DNA of 64,000 nucleotides from Loxodes magnus (Eukaryota; Ciliophora; Karyorelictea; Loxodida; Loxodidae), in assembly GCA_946699065.1 (NCBI GenBank), contig CAMPDV010000245.1, positions 124,001 through 188,000 of the forward strand. Reading direction: 5' to 3'. The notes below the pieces were generated by a model. That model saw nothing but the letters and a program-made list of their open reading frames with translations, was not told the origin of the DNA and did no database searches. Of this stretch, positions 49,630 through 60,653 are shown piece by piece (the stretch's first letter is position 1; the number at the start of each line of letters is the position of its first letter). A program made the position numbers and the translations under genes.

Positions 49630-49941
49630 TAGAGAATGTGTAGCACCTTAATGGCGCGCAACTCTTTAATATAGATTTTTAAAGTCAAAATTTTTTTTTC
49701 GGAAGGAAGCCATCCACAGTGTTAACCTCCTTTTTGAGTCTTGTCTTTTATAGAGCGTGATCAGAATGTTCCCTTAAAAACCTTAAGTGTCTAGCATCCT
49801 TCATCAATAACGTTGTTTGATGTCTCTTTAGGCTTTATCTTCTCTCTTTACCAAGATTCTTGTTCGGTTCTTCGCCCATGGGTACTTTTTGGTACCAGAT
49901 CTTAAGTCAAAGTCTGTTGGTGGATATCTCCCACCCTATTT
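49630..49941 (-). repeat. SINE-like element, family B, copy 3
   Basis: Minus-strand copy: starts (right end) AAATAGGGTGGGAGATATCC, then GATCTGGTACC, CCCATGGGCGAAGAACCGAA, and GACATCAAACAACGTTATTG. It ends (left) in the stem-loop at about 49632-49662. About 310 bases, G+C-rich against the flanks. Confidence 0.8.
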
Positions 49942-50119
49942 ATTTATATTTTAATAAAAAAAGTCCATATAATAATCATTTATGCATTCAATTAAGCACA
50001 AATAAATCTTAATTTTAATAACCTTTTTACAAAAAATCGAAACTAAAATAAGTAGGGATTTATTTGATAAAAATAGATGTTTTTAAGTTAATTTAAAATG
50101 GTTTTATATCGTGAAAGCA

Positions 50120-50990
50120 TTAAAAAAAATCTGGATTTTTCGCGGCTCCAAAAGGTAGGAGTAACGACATCCTAGGATGGCTTCGACCTGGAAAAGGAGA
50201 TCAAAAAAGTCAGCCAATATATCAAATCTCCCACTTCTGAAGAAAAATTAAGAAAATAGGTTTAAAGTATTATGCGCTCGGAAGTCTTGAATCTCACTAC
50301 ATAATAGTAAATAAGCTACGATTAGTTTATTAAAGTAGTGCTGGACCTCTGGCTAGAAATAAAAAAACTGAAGAAAGATAATAAGAAGTTAATAGAAAAA
50401 TTTGAACTTGGAGTGAAATAGAATTGAGATCATGACCTAAGAAAGAGACCTTAATAGGAACTATGAAATTATTCAATCAATATTCAAAACTTAAAGCAAG
50501 TGCTAAAAAACTTAATTGAAAAGAAAGAAAATAATTCTTTAAATAAGGAAGAAATGAATACAGATTAAAAAAAATTTTAAATCTTCGAAAATTTAAAAAC
50601 TAAAAATTAATGCAAACGATAAGAACTAAAACTCTTAAAATTAACCTTGAATATTCCATAATAAAATCTTATGTATAAGAATATTTAGAAATACTAATAG
50701 CTAAAAAAGTAAAACAAGAGTATGTTAGGATCTGACAAAAGATAAAACAATAAGATTAAAAAATATTCAGAAAGATATAAACTGAAAAACATTTAGAATA
50801 AGAGAAAAGTTTCTAAAAAGAGTAAAAAAATGATTCATGCATTTATGAATTTTTGTAAGATGCTTATAATGAAAAATCATTTAAATATATAATTTTAAAA
50901 AAAGTTTGAAGAACAAAAAAAATAGCAAATAAAATTAATTTATTAATTTAATTAAAAACACTAGAAGGGAAAAAATAATTAATTAATTTC
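50120..50990 (+). mobile_element. ORF1 copy 7 (decayed 3' half)
   Basis: The head KSGFFAAPKGRSNDILGWL matches the EGxKxGFxxxS heads of copies 1, 9 and 10. Then KSPTSEEKLRKQ and QQISYDQFIKVVLDLWLEIK align with the coiled coil of copies 9 and 10 (MSMEQLIKVVLNLQEEV). MTQERDLNRNYEI aligns with MSQERDLNAFWNI. After about 50560 the sequence becomes Lys/Asn-rich and no knuckle or C-terminal motif is recognisable. It abuts the G+C-rich repeat D at 50975. Confidence 0.6.
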
Positions 50991-51297
50991 AACTAAAAAA
51001 GTTTTTGGACCAGAAACTCCTTTCCGATTGCACGACCCGACACTCTCTTTTTATGGAATAACGGAGATATCCTGTTGTGCTCCAGGCACAGCTGCTAGGG
51101 AGCTCCATCGCTATGAGCAGCCAGGCTTCAAGCCCCTACCAAGAGCGGATAATCTCAAAGACAGTGTTCTCTTCAGAAAATGAATCTGACCAGGGACTTT
51201 CTCAGCGACAGGAAAGAAACTTGTTCCTAACCATAAAACCAGAAAATGTTGTCACGAAGGTCATTCTCAGCTCCCACCATCTTTTCAATTATATATA
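50975..51297 (+). repeat. G+C-rich repeat D, copy 1
   Basis: About 320 bases, over 90% identical by eye to the reverse complement of 58006-58325. The ends are AATTAATTTCAACTAAAAAAG and ATCTTTTCAATTATATA (flank sequences differ outside). Base composition near 50% G+C is unlike anything else in the window except the SINE-like elements. The conventional ORF 51077-51298 (MLQAQLLGSS...) is kept in both copies and differs at few codons, so coding cannot be excluded. Without the common stem-loop it is a separate family. Confidence 0.75.
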
Positions 51298-51299
51298 AG

Positions 51300-52283
51300 G
51301 GAAAAAATATTCATAAAAAGAAATATAAATTTAAGAAAAAAGAATTGAAATAAAAAAATAAAGATCAAGAAAAAATATAACTCCAAAAGAAAAATATTTA
51401 GAAAAATGTAAGAAAAATTTAAAGAACTGGAAAAAAGACTAAAAATATAATTTTTTAAGTCATGTTGTATTGGTACAACAATAACTTAAAAATAATCATT
51501 TAGAAAACTATTTTGCTTATTGCTTTCATTTCTATGTTTATATCCACGTTCTTTTCCTTGAGGTAAAATCCACTTGAAATCTCCTTGATGTACTTCTTTA
51601 CATTTTATTTAACTTACATAAATTTTTCTGTCTTCATAACTGATAACATATTTTCCTCCTCTTAGTCCTATCTTTATTTAGTATCATAATTGGCCTTTAG
51701 CTGTGTATTCCTCTATCCACTATTCTTGATTAAATATTATATTCAGATATTTTATATTATTTCCCCTGCTTAGTATCTTTTATTTATGAATTAGTAACAT
51801 GAGTTTATATGCTCTAAATTTATATTATAAATTTCTTTCTTTTGTAAGCTATTAAAGGATTTCTAGTAATTTGTAACTAACAAAATAAATGAGTAAAATT
51901 ACCTTAGAAAAACTTTTATGATATGTCTAAATATAAATTCAGAACTATATAGTTAGTCTTTTAGTATATTCAAAATCATAATTAGTTATAGTTAAGTTTA
52001 TTAAACAAAAATGAAAGATTTAGATTAAATTTTTTCTACTAAATTAAAATTTTTAATTAGAAAGTTATAGAAAGGGAAGACAGATATTTTTTAATTATTT
52101 AGTATAGTCAACTTTATACTTGAGAATTAGAGCAAAAATAAAGGTTCATAAGAAGGCTAAATTAAACCTCTTCATTTAATGAGGTTTAGATATAAGTCTT
52201 GCATTAGTAAAATAGTCTAAGTCAATAAAGCTTTAAACCTTTTTAATACTTTAATATGGTTTTAATTTTTTGAAATCCTGTTT
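51300..52283. other. spacer without supported gene
   Basis: A+T-rich sequence. A few protein-like fragments occur on the minus strand around 51550-51800 but none that I can defend. Confidence 0.35.
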
Positions 52284-53021
52284 TCAGAATATGAAAATAA
52301 AGATTGATGATATTAGTTATAGAGTTATACTGAACTGCAAAATAAAAATATTTTATTTAAATAAATGAAGTTATTGTTTGCTAATGATTTTCTAGATTTT
52401 TTGCAGCTCAGCAAATCTTGATGCTATTTCTTCTTTAATTTTGTTTCCTATTTATTTATCGTATTGCTCGATAGACATTAGGTATTCCAGGAATTTTTAT
52501 CTTTCTTCAATCTTCTGTATAGTTGCGTCGAATAATTCGGTAGGAGTCAGTTATTTTATTGGTTCTCTCTATTTTATGCCTGAACTATAAGTTTATTTTA
52601 TTTAAGGTTGTAAAGGTTCAGTGGAGATACTTCTACATTTAAGGTAAAATACCAGCAGAATATTGATTTTAAATTAAGTTTGCTCGATTTTTTCATTTCT
52701 ATTAGATTAAGGAATTACAGAAGGTTTATTCCTTTTCAAGTCTTCATCTAATTTATTTAAAATTTCTTCCCCTTACTTTTTATGAGGTACTGAGTCGATT
52801 GTTTTAAATCAGTACTTTTTCTATGGAACTTTATTAGGATAATTTATTTTTGCTTTCTAAGGTGGAGCAGGTGGATACTTTTTAGGCTATTAACTTGCAG
52901 TTTTTGCTTTAGTTCTTAGTTTTTAATAGTTTACTTATGGCTTCTGAATTATATTATACAGCGCAAATAGTTCTTTTCCTGCTTTAGTTTTTTGTCCTAA
53001 TTATTTTCATAAATTTTGCAT
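52284..53021 (-). CDS. UPF0193 family protein (C22orf23-like)
   Basis: From ATG 53021 one frame runs 245 codons to TGA 52286-52284, with two internal TGA read as Trp. The C-terminal part (TPTELFDATIQKIEERQKFL, then EYLMSIEQYDKQIGNKIKEE and IASRFAELQ) matches what I know of the UPF0193 C-terminus, where a K-x-IQERxxFL...YxxxI..EI...L.EM pattern closes the protein. A Pro/Lys-rich middle (KKYPPAPPQKAK) precedes it, as in the family, and length (245 versus about 217 in the human protein) fits. The frame is open upstream of 53021 (contains FKLAVQDKSN), so the N-terminus may be longer. UPF0193 proteins are found in ciliated organisms; function here is unproven. Similarity is by eye only. Confidence 0.55.
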
Positions 53022-53284
53022 TAAGTTGCTTTTATCTTAAACAGCTAGTTTAAATTATTTTGCTTAGTTAGTTTGAAATAAGAATGAAAGTTAATAACTG
53101 CAATATTTGATTGGTAAATTAATATTAATCTTAAGCGAAAAACCTAATATGAGCACTACTCTTCTTGAGCTATATAGGACTGTAACTAAATAAAAATGCA
53201 ATTTCCTTCAATTATCATAAATTTTGAAATATTTTACAAGTCCAAAGTAATTAATTATAACACTAACAATAGAAGCATAAAGAA

Positions 53285-53714
53285 ATGGACAACAAAATAG
53301 AAAAAATAGTAGAAAACCAGCAAATTATTGCAGCGTTAAATGGACCTACAAGAATAAGGAAATGATCCAATGATAATCGAAGGAGAAATAACACAAGATA
53401 TAGATCTAAACGAGAAGCAAAATGATGTTATTATTGTAACTCTCAAACGCATCTATGGAAAATAAGCCAGAAATTTCAAAACTTTAAAATACTAAAACTA
53501 CTAGAAGAAGTTGGAAAATAAAAGAAGGTACAACAACTTGAAGCTAAAAAGATAAAGAGAAAGATTATATTGCAATGAATTTGGAAAAATATACAAGATC
53601 AAAGATACCAATTATTATCTAAGCAAAAGGATACCTCGGTGACATTATGCTTGCAAGGAGAAGAGTTGTAGAGACATTTAAAATTTCATATTTAGCCTTC
53701 TAGAGCCAACTTGA
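53285..53714 (+). mobile_element. ORF1 copy 8 (5' truncated)
   Basis: Keeps only the C-terminal half. GNDPMIIEGEI aligns with GDPMMIEETN of copy 10. The knuckle is CYYCNSQTHLWKIS (about 53421-53465; last Cys replaced by Ser), followed by KFQNFK as in copy 10. Then comes the family motif RLYCNEFGKIYKIK (about 53562-53605). The C-terminal DIQNFIFSLLEPT ends at TGA 53712-53714, at the same alignment position as in copies 9 and 10. Several frame changes mark it as dead. 5' truncation is typical of LINE-type insertion. Confidence 0.65.
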
Positions 53715-53769
53715 GACTGGCGGGAAAGATACTGAAATATCTTCAAGAAAACCAAAAATATAATTTTTA

Positions 53770-54180
53770 TTTGTATTTTTATCTTAAATACATTAATAAA
53801 ACAAAAAGAAATGAGATAATTTTATACCTGTAGTAAAATTAAAAATATTTAAAATAAGTTGGGATATAAAGAAAAACTAAATATCAGAAAAATTAAAATA
53901 AACAAGAGGGAGATAGAAAAAATAATTGATATTTAATATTAGTACAAAAAGATAAAAAGTAGTGGAAAGATTTTTATAAAGAAAACTAAATTTATTTTTT
54001 ATAAATCATTAAGAAATAACATTTCTCATCTAAAATGTAAAAACGAAAATTTTAAAAATGGAAATTATATAATAATTTATTATGGTTCACTCTTGATATA
54101 ATTTAAACAAGATATTTCTTTTAAAACAATTTAATATTTTATAAGATAAGACTTAAAAAAAATAAAAAATTCATTTCTTT
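53770..54180. other. A+T-rich spacer
   Basis: Low-complexity sequence after ORF1 copy 8; nothing recognised. Confidence 0.4.
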
Positions 54181-56370
54181 TACTCTATTTTAAAGAAAGA
54201 ATCTAATTTTTTTCCGAAATCATAAATTCCTTTTTCTACCTAGTTGCTTAGCTCTTCTCTCTCTACTATTTTTTGCATTTTTTTCGCCAGTTATTAGCTT
54301 ATGTGATATTCCATCGTTATTATTCTAAATATAAGATAACTTACACTAAATTACTTGATATGATTTCAGTTCATGATATCCTGCTTTATTACAAAAAAAT
54401 CCTTTGCGTTTCTTCCCACTGCTAAAAAACGTTGAAGGATATTAAACTACAAAATACTACCAAATATAAATAGATTTCTCTAATTAGCTTCTTCACTAAG
54501 CTTTATTTTGCACTTCTAAGGACTTAAACAAATTATTCAAATGAAATGCTTTGATAAAACAAAAAAGACAGAAAGCATGATATAGATTAATCTAATTTAA
54601 AAACTTACTTTTTTCTTCTGTTGTGGACTATGCTATATTTTATATTCTGTTTATTTCAAAATTTGTAAAATTATCTACTTATTTCCACTAAAATAAGTTA
54701 TCCAAGTTTTTTGAAAACCATTTTTTGAATTTACTCTAAATTATCTTAGAGATTCTGTATTCACTCATTGAAAATTTCCAAAATATATTTATGCTGCATT
54801 TCGAAATTTTGATGATTTAGTCTTCTTTGAGGTAATTTTTCGTTCTATATTAAATATTTAAGATCTATTAATTTATCGTAACAAAGAGTTTCAATAGTTG
54901 ACTTTGAGAATTTTCTTAGTCATTTGAGTATAATCTTTTAGTTCAGTTGAAAAATTTATGTCTTAGTTAATTTTTTAACTGAATATAGTTGTTCTTAATT
55001 TGTAACACTCTTCTAATCTTCCTATATATTTTCATCTAATGTTTGACCTGGAGACTTCTTTTATTTATTCTTTTATTAGTATAATCAACTTTTATTAATT
55101 TTTTTCTACCATCAGATACTACTTAAGATGCTTTACTTTTAATGGTTTATAGAGTTATACTAGCTAAGTTTTTCTTTTAAAGATAACCTTTATTTATTGA
55201 AGTTATCTTAATTAAAGCACTTTCTGAATTTGCTTTGTACATTTTTTGCTATCATCTAAATTTGGGTTTGTTTTTATTTTGTTTCTTCTATTTCATCTTT
55301 CAAATTATTCTTTTTCTTTACTGGATTTAAACTCATCTTATAAAAGAAATTTTAATGCGGAAATTTGGAAAATAATTTTTAAGTTTCACAAGCAATTTTT
55401 AGGATTAAGTATCTATTTTTCTTAATTTTCATTATTATATTAATTATAGAATTTTCATCTTTCTTAAATGCCTAATGAACAGAAGCAGTTATTGTTCTAT
55501 TAAGAACTCTATTATTTTATTGACTTCCAATATGATAAGAATATTAAATTGTATCTAAAGGACTTTAGACTTACAAATTATAATTTTAATCCTAATGAGC
55601 TTCTTAAGTTTACTATAAATCTTTTATTTTTTTACGTTTTTTTTTCTTTAAAACATACTCATGAAGATTTGTGGTGCTTTAACCAGAACTTTGCCTAATT
55701 TAATAGGTTTGAGGACTTTTATCTCTCTTATATGGATATAGATCTTTAATTCCTTAAGCAATAGAGTTGTTTAAATTATGAGGCTTATGAATTTTTAACT
55801 TCTATTAAACTATGCTTATGTTTTTCAAGCTTAGTTTAAAAAATCCAAAGTTACTAGACCTTAGAAATTTTGCTAGTTTTAATTAGACTAGGCAACTAGA
55901 TATCACTATTAGAATAATCATTTTTTGTAATACTATCTTTCTTATACGGTTAGAATATGTCAACTGATTTTTTTAGGCTTTATCTTTCTTCGTATACCTT
56001 GATTTAATTAAAATATTGTAAGATTTCCGAGCAGATGGGATTTTAGATTACAGGGTTAAGCTTATACTGTAATGTTTATTATCAATTAAGTCTTCGATCA
56101 TAACTTTTATTTAATTTGTTTAATAAAAACACTGAATTGCTTGCAACTTGTAGCTGCTTTTAGTAATATTTTTCTTTAAAATCCATTTTGTCACTAAGAA
56201 TTGGAAACGACTTGCAGAAGCTAAGTCTCGCTATTAGTGAGTTTTTGAAGCTTTAACAAACCTTTTTATGCCTTCTATTTCTTTATTGTTCTTATTTAGA
56301 TAAAATGTTCGATTTTTATTAAGTTTATATCTCATTTTTTGGTTTTCTTCTTTCGTTTTATATAAATGGA
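54180..56370 (-). pseudogene. Gln-rich protein, duplicated gene copy 2 (probably decaying)
   Basis: Diverged paralogue of 42096-43830, on the same strand. Conserved pieces include IKRFVKASKTH, LNKSYDRRLNWQQ (TGA Trp kept), KKSVDIFQ, and a FRKCFNQDNFNK block matching FQKCLQQDNLKL of copy 1. An ATG near 55336 begins MSLNPVKKKNNLKDEIEETK and continues well with few TGA to about 54900 (SPGQTLDENIQEDQKSVTNQ), so part may still be coding. Frames shift more often than in copy 1. The 5' side is separated from its upstream neighbour by the inserted ORF1 element at 56432-57401. Confidence 0.5.
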
Positions 56371-56418
56371 TGTATAATCATAGCGAGCAACATTTTTAAA
56401 ATGATAAAATTTAAATTA

Positions 56419-56431
56419 AATAGAAGCTAAG
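56419..56431 (+). repeat. target-site duplication, left (AATAGAAGCTAAG)
   Basis: 13-base direct repeat, identical to 57402-57414, flanking ORF1 copy 9. The paralogous locus near 43920-43932 has a single AAATTCTAAG-like site with no insertion. Confidence 0.85.
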
Positions 56432-57401
56432 ATTAAAAAAATGGTTGAAGGTTTTAAGTCAGGCTTCTATACCACCTCTTCCTAAGACAAAAAGGAAGGG
56501 AGGAAGCAAGAAACCAAGTCTTAATAATCTTAACAATCTTCTCTATCACAACCTTAACCTACACTGAACTAACAACTTGGAATCTAACAAAACGAACGAA
56601 AGCCAACCTTGAAGAATATACACACGGAAACTCCAACCTCAAGCGAGAAACCGAGGGATAGATGAAGTCTGTTCTCTACCAGGAGGTATCAGAGTTCAAC
56701 CCTTCTGGCCAGATGAGCATGGAGTAGCTCATCAAAGTGGTACTGAACCTCCAGGAAGAGGTCAAGAGATTGAAGAAGGATAATGATATGCTGATGGCAA
56801 AGCTAGACCTAGCAGAAGGAATTGAATCAAGACTTATGTCCTAGGAAAGAGATCTTAACGCCTTTTGGAATATCTCACAAAGTCAGACTAACGAATCCTT
56901 AAATTAGCTTTAGAAACAGACTGAACTGGATAATAGAAAAGTAGAAGAGAAATTATAAACTTTTAGAAAGATTAAAGCGAAACTGGAGCTATACAAATGG
57001 AAATTGAAGCCTAGAAAGAGCAAACAAATCAAGGAAAATAATTCAAAATAAAAAAGAAATGTTTCTGCTGTGGAAGCGTATGAAATTTTTATCAGAAATG
57101 TTAGAAATTCTAATAGAAATAAAGAAACTATTGGATAAAAGAACAACAAAAGAAGAAAAAGGAAGAAGCAAGAATGAAAAGAATGTATTGCAACCCGGAT
57201 GGTTCAATATACAAGATTAAGATGGAACTATATCAAGTAAAAGGAAGGAAAACCTGGAGAAACCCGAGTTCCCAATCTCACTAAAATTGGACGTCCCAAA
57301 CATTTATATTTAACAGCAGGGAGCCCGAACTGCTGTCCTCCTGACGGGGTTGGAAATCCCTAAAACGGAAAACTCAAAATTAATATTATTATTATTATTA
57401 T
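56432..57401 (+). mobile_element. ORF1 copy 9: complete element with target-site duplications
   Basis: 970-base element. ATG 56441 gives MVEGFKSGFYTTSSQDKKEG, a Gln/Pro-rich stretch, then (other frame) MKSVLYQEVSEFNPSGQ and MSMEQLIKVVLNLQEEVKRL, a coiled coil, and LMSQERDLNAFWNISQSQTN. The knuckle KCFCCGSVWNFYQKC (about 57057-57103; His replaced by Asn) and family motif RMYCNPDGSIYKIK (about 57187-57228) follow, then TFIFNSREPELLSS ending at TGA 57342-57344. Frame changes occur near 56660 and in the Lys-rich stretch before the knuckle. The 3' end has a G+C-rich segment and an (ATT)n tail. In-frame TAG at MEQL is CAG in copy 10. Confidence 0.8.
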
Positions 57402-57414
57402 AATAGAAGCTAAG
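57402..57414 (+). repeat. target-site duplication, right (AATAGAAGCTAAG)
   Basis: Identical to 56419-56431; lies right after the (ATT)n tail of the inserted element. Confidence 0.85.
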
Positions 57415-57950
57415 CTTCTTTCTATATTATCTTAGTACTAACTAACAAAATTATATTATTGCTGGCTTTAAGAAATCCACACTTCTATTTACCTTATCTA
57501 CTATTTCTTTTAAATACAAAAGAAAGATTAATTTCTGCATTATAATATAAGACTGGTAGAATTATAAGATCTCACTATTTTTAATTTATTCATATAAGAT
57601 ATAAATTAAAGGATGCTTAGGTAATTTTCTGATATAGCAAACTGGCTTCTTGTAGTCTTATATCTGACTATTATAAAATTTTTATAAATTATATGACCAA
57701 TTTATACCAGAGCAACTTATTAATTTCAACAATTAAAAAATTTGTATTCTTTTAATATCTTTTCTGATTTTTTTTGTTTCTTAAAAGATAAATCTAATCC
57801 ATTATCAATTTTTAACATCTTCTTAGTAATTAATATTTATTTTAAATACTTAAGATAGTAATTTCTAAATATCTATTGCATTAACTTGATTTATTACCCA
57901 TATTTCATTTAACTTAAAATCTATCTTAATATTTAAATTTTATAATCAAA
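57415..57950 (-). pseudogene. duplicate of the coiled-coil region at 43930-44640
   Basis: Follows the same order as 43930 onward: GCTTCTTTCTATATTATCTT aligns with GCTTCTCTCTATTTTCCTTG, and the ACTAACTA/GCTTTAAGAA blocks are shared. The protein reading is weaker than in copy 1. It completes the segmental duplication that began with the Gln-rich gene. Confidence 0.45.
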
Positions 57951-58005
57951 CTAAATATTTTTCCTCTTTTTATGAACTAGATCAAGCTTATAATAAATTT
58001 GTATA

Positions 58006-58325
58006 ATATAATTGAAAAGATGGTGGGAGCTGAGAATGACCTTCGTGACAACATTTTCTGGTTTTATGGTTAGGAACAAGTTTCTTTCCTGTCGCTGAGA
58101 AAGTCCCTGGTCAGAGTCATTTTCTGAAGGGAACGCTGTCTTTGAGATTATCCGCTCTTGGTAGGGGCTTGAAGCCTGGCTGCTCATAGCGATGGAGCTC
58201 CCTAGCAGCTGTGCCTGGAGCACAACAGGATATCCCTGTTATTCCATAAAAAGAGAGCGTCGGGTCGTGCAATCGGAAAGGAGTTTCTGGTCCAAAAACT
58301 TTTTTAGTTGAAATTAATTAATTAA
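58006..58325 (-). repeat. G+C-rich repeat D, copy 2
   Basis: Reverse complement of 50975-51297 with only scattered substitutions, ending in AGTTGAAATTAATTAATT. The two copies face each other 6.7 kb apart. The conventional ORF 57951-58223 is the same frame as the ORF in copy 1. Confidence 0.75.
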
Positions 58326-58737
58326 ATTTGTATAATATCAATTTTTCTTAATTAAATATACAATTATTTAAAATTAAATTTAAACTGCGGACTTATACTA
58401 ATGAGGTTTTATTCATACTAAGATAAATGCAAATATATCTAATATCTATTTTAGAAAGGATGTTTTATTAAAGTACAGAATATTATCTGAAGTTTATGCA
58501 AGATTACAATAATTAATTACCTCTTGTTTTCTGATGTTTGGAATTAAAAAATAAAAATATAAAAATCTTGATTTTTAAGTCTAAAAACTTAGTTTTTATT
58601 TAATTCTGCTCCTGGATAATTTTTTAATACTGACTTTCATATATTTTTCAGTAGGATGATTAATATTATGTAAAATCTTAAATAATAGTACCCAATTATG
58701 TTGTACATTCTTGATAAATTCTTAATAAATAAATAAA

Positions 58738-59239
58738 TTTGATTATAGAGAGCGTAGCACTCTCATTGGTGCGCAGCTCTTTAAAAAAAATGTTTCATAC
58801 GGACAAGAATGCTTGTTACTGATAAAATTATCAGATACTAGTAGACCTTGTTCAATACTGGTATAATTATTCAGTACTGATAAAAATGTTCAATACTGAT
58901 ATGATTTTAGAATACTCGTAATCTTTAATACTTGTTGGAGGTCCAAGGACATGGCAGGATTGTGTCTCATTGCATCACCAAAGCAGAAGACGACATGTGT
59001 CAATTATGGCTACTTAAATTCCCCACATCTGATGAAGCTCGCAATATTATTTCTTTTTAGTTCCAGAATTAAATTAAATTAAGTTAAAATTGAGCCAGCG
59101 CCGAAGGTCTAAGAATCTTATGTCTCGAGACCAAACCAAAGCAAAGGAAGACATAAAGTCGATTATGGGTACTTAACTTCCCCAACCTCTGATGAAGATG
59201 ACCTTGTTGTACAACTTCGAACAACTATGGCGGTTTTTT
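58738..59239 (-). repeat. SINE-like element, family A, copy 3 (long form)
   Basis: Same structure as copy 1: stem-loop at 58748-58779 followed (outward) by ATAATCAAATTTATTTATTT, the TACTGATAAAA block, two tandem copies of the CAAAGCAGA...CCTCTGATGAAG block, and CAACTATGGCGGTTTT at the far end. Confidence 0.85.
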
Positions 59240-59389
59240 TAATTATATCTTGATAATTTTAATATTATATTTATTTCCAACTACAAAATAAATTTAGTTC
59301 TTTATTAAATGAATGTCGAGATACAATAAAATACTTTATTTCTAGTAATTTATCAGGATTTTATCAACATTTTTCTACTTTTCAATATC

Positions 59390-59800
59390 AATTTACAAAG
59401 TAAACTTCCTAATTTTCTTCTTCCTTTTTAAATTGCTTTTTTTAAAATTATTCTAGTTTCAAATATTAAGATTTGTTATTTTCTTCTACTGTAATCAAAT
59501 AATTTCTCTATTATGTCTTAAGATCTTTTCTTAATTCCTTTTTTTTCTTCAATATCTACTTAATCGAAAAATTTAATTTTCTTCTTTAGTAAAAAAATTT
59601 AACTCTTAAGTTCACAAATAATGCTCTAAAAGCTAATATTAAATTTTCCTTCTTTATCAATAAATCTTAACTTTTTCTGTAGAAGCATTCTTCAATTTTA
59701 AAAGGCTAGAACACTTTTGACTTGCTTATATTTTTTTCTTATCTTCTCCTCCACTTATTTAATAAATCAAAAATCCTGCTTTATTTTTTTCTTAATCTAT
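59390..59800 (-). CDS. Lys/Glu-rich helical coding region
   Basis: On the minus strand one frame gives about 115 codons without TGA: KSKVFQPFKIEECFYRKSQD, then LLIKKENLILAFRALFVNLR, then ILKKKKELRKDLKTQQRNYL. Six or more TAA/TAG serve as Gln. Absence of TGA and a charged helical pattern support coding. No domain, start or stop identified. Confidence 0.45.
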
Positions 59801-59924
59801 TTTATTTTAATATTTATTTAATAAGCGACGAAGAAAATATAAACTTTAAGAAATAGTACTATCAAATTAGAAATAACTTTTTAAATAATAAATTTAAGAT
59901 AGTTTTGTTTTATTTAAATTGTTT

Positions 59925-59939
59925 ATCTTAGATAGCTAT
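59925..59939 (+). repeat. target-site duplication, left (ATCTTAGATAGCTAT)
   Basis: 15-base direct repeat identical to 60413-60427, flanking the element at 59940-60412. Confidence 0.9.
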
Positions 59940-60412
59940 AATTGAAATTAAAGAGGGTGGAAATGGGACCTGAGATGCACAAGGGATCTTCAGCAGGTTT
60001 AAAGGGACTTGCGATGAAGATGCAATCCCCCGTGCTGAGAAATAAGCCACAGAAAGGCTTAAATACCTTCCCTCAACAACTTGTGCACTCTGTGGTGCAT
60101 TCATCCTTGGATTTCCCAACTAAGGGACTCAATTACACCTCCTACTAACTCAGACCGAGGTGCAGCCTTGGAGTGATCTCTCCACCTCTTAGGAGCTACC
60201 TAGGCAGATCGGCGGTTTCTGCCAGTTGAAGACGGACTGGAAGACGATATTCGCCTATAAAGCCGAGAAATAAGTCCAGACGATACGATAGGAAAGCCCA
60301 AAAAGACATAAACAAGAAGAAAAAATTAGTGATGATGTGCACTTAACACACATCAGGTAGGCATCTATTAAGATAACAGTCCCTTCCTTAACACTTAATT
60401 TAATTTAATTTA
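59940..60412 (+). mobile_element. SINE-like element, family E
   Basis: 473 bases of near 45-50% G+C between perfect 15-base target-site duplications. The 3' end is a (TTTAA)n tail (TTAATTTAATTTAATTTA). No copy of it is seen elsewhere in the window and it lacks the common stem-loop. The conventional ORFs at 59928-60148 on both strands lie inside it. The Pol III boxes expected of a SINE are not convincing. A short non-LTR-type insertion of unknown parentage. Confidence 0.75.
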
Positions 60413-60427
60413 ATCTTAGATAGCTAT
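60413..60427 (+). repeat. target-site duplication, right (ATCTTAGATAGCTAT)
   Basis: Matches 59925-59939 exactly. Confidence 0.9.
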
Positions 60428-60653
60428 TTTCAATAAACTTTTTTCCTTTTAATTTTAAATATAAAAAGATTGGTTTAGACTTATTTATACTCCTCTAAAC
60501 TTTCAAATTTAATAGTATTTTATTAATTTTTCTCTTTATAAATATATCTTTTTAATAATATACTTGCTATTCAAAATTTTATATATAATAGATCCTATAT
60601 TTATTAGAGTGTTGAAATATAAATATTAATAATTAATATTAAATTAAAAAAGG

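Noticed and set aside
59928-60148. Overlapping conventional ORFs on both strands
   Set aside because: Both lie inside the family E insertion bounded by target-site duplications. Neither has a recognisable domain.
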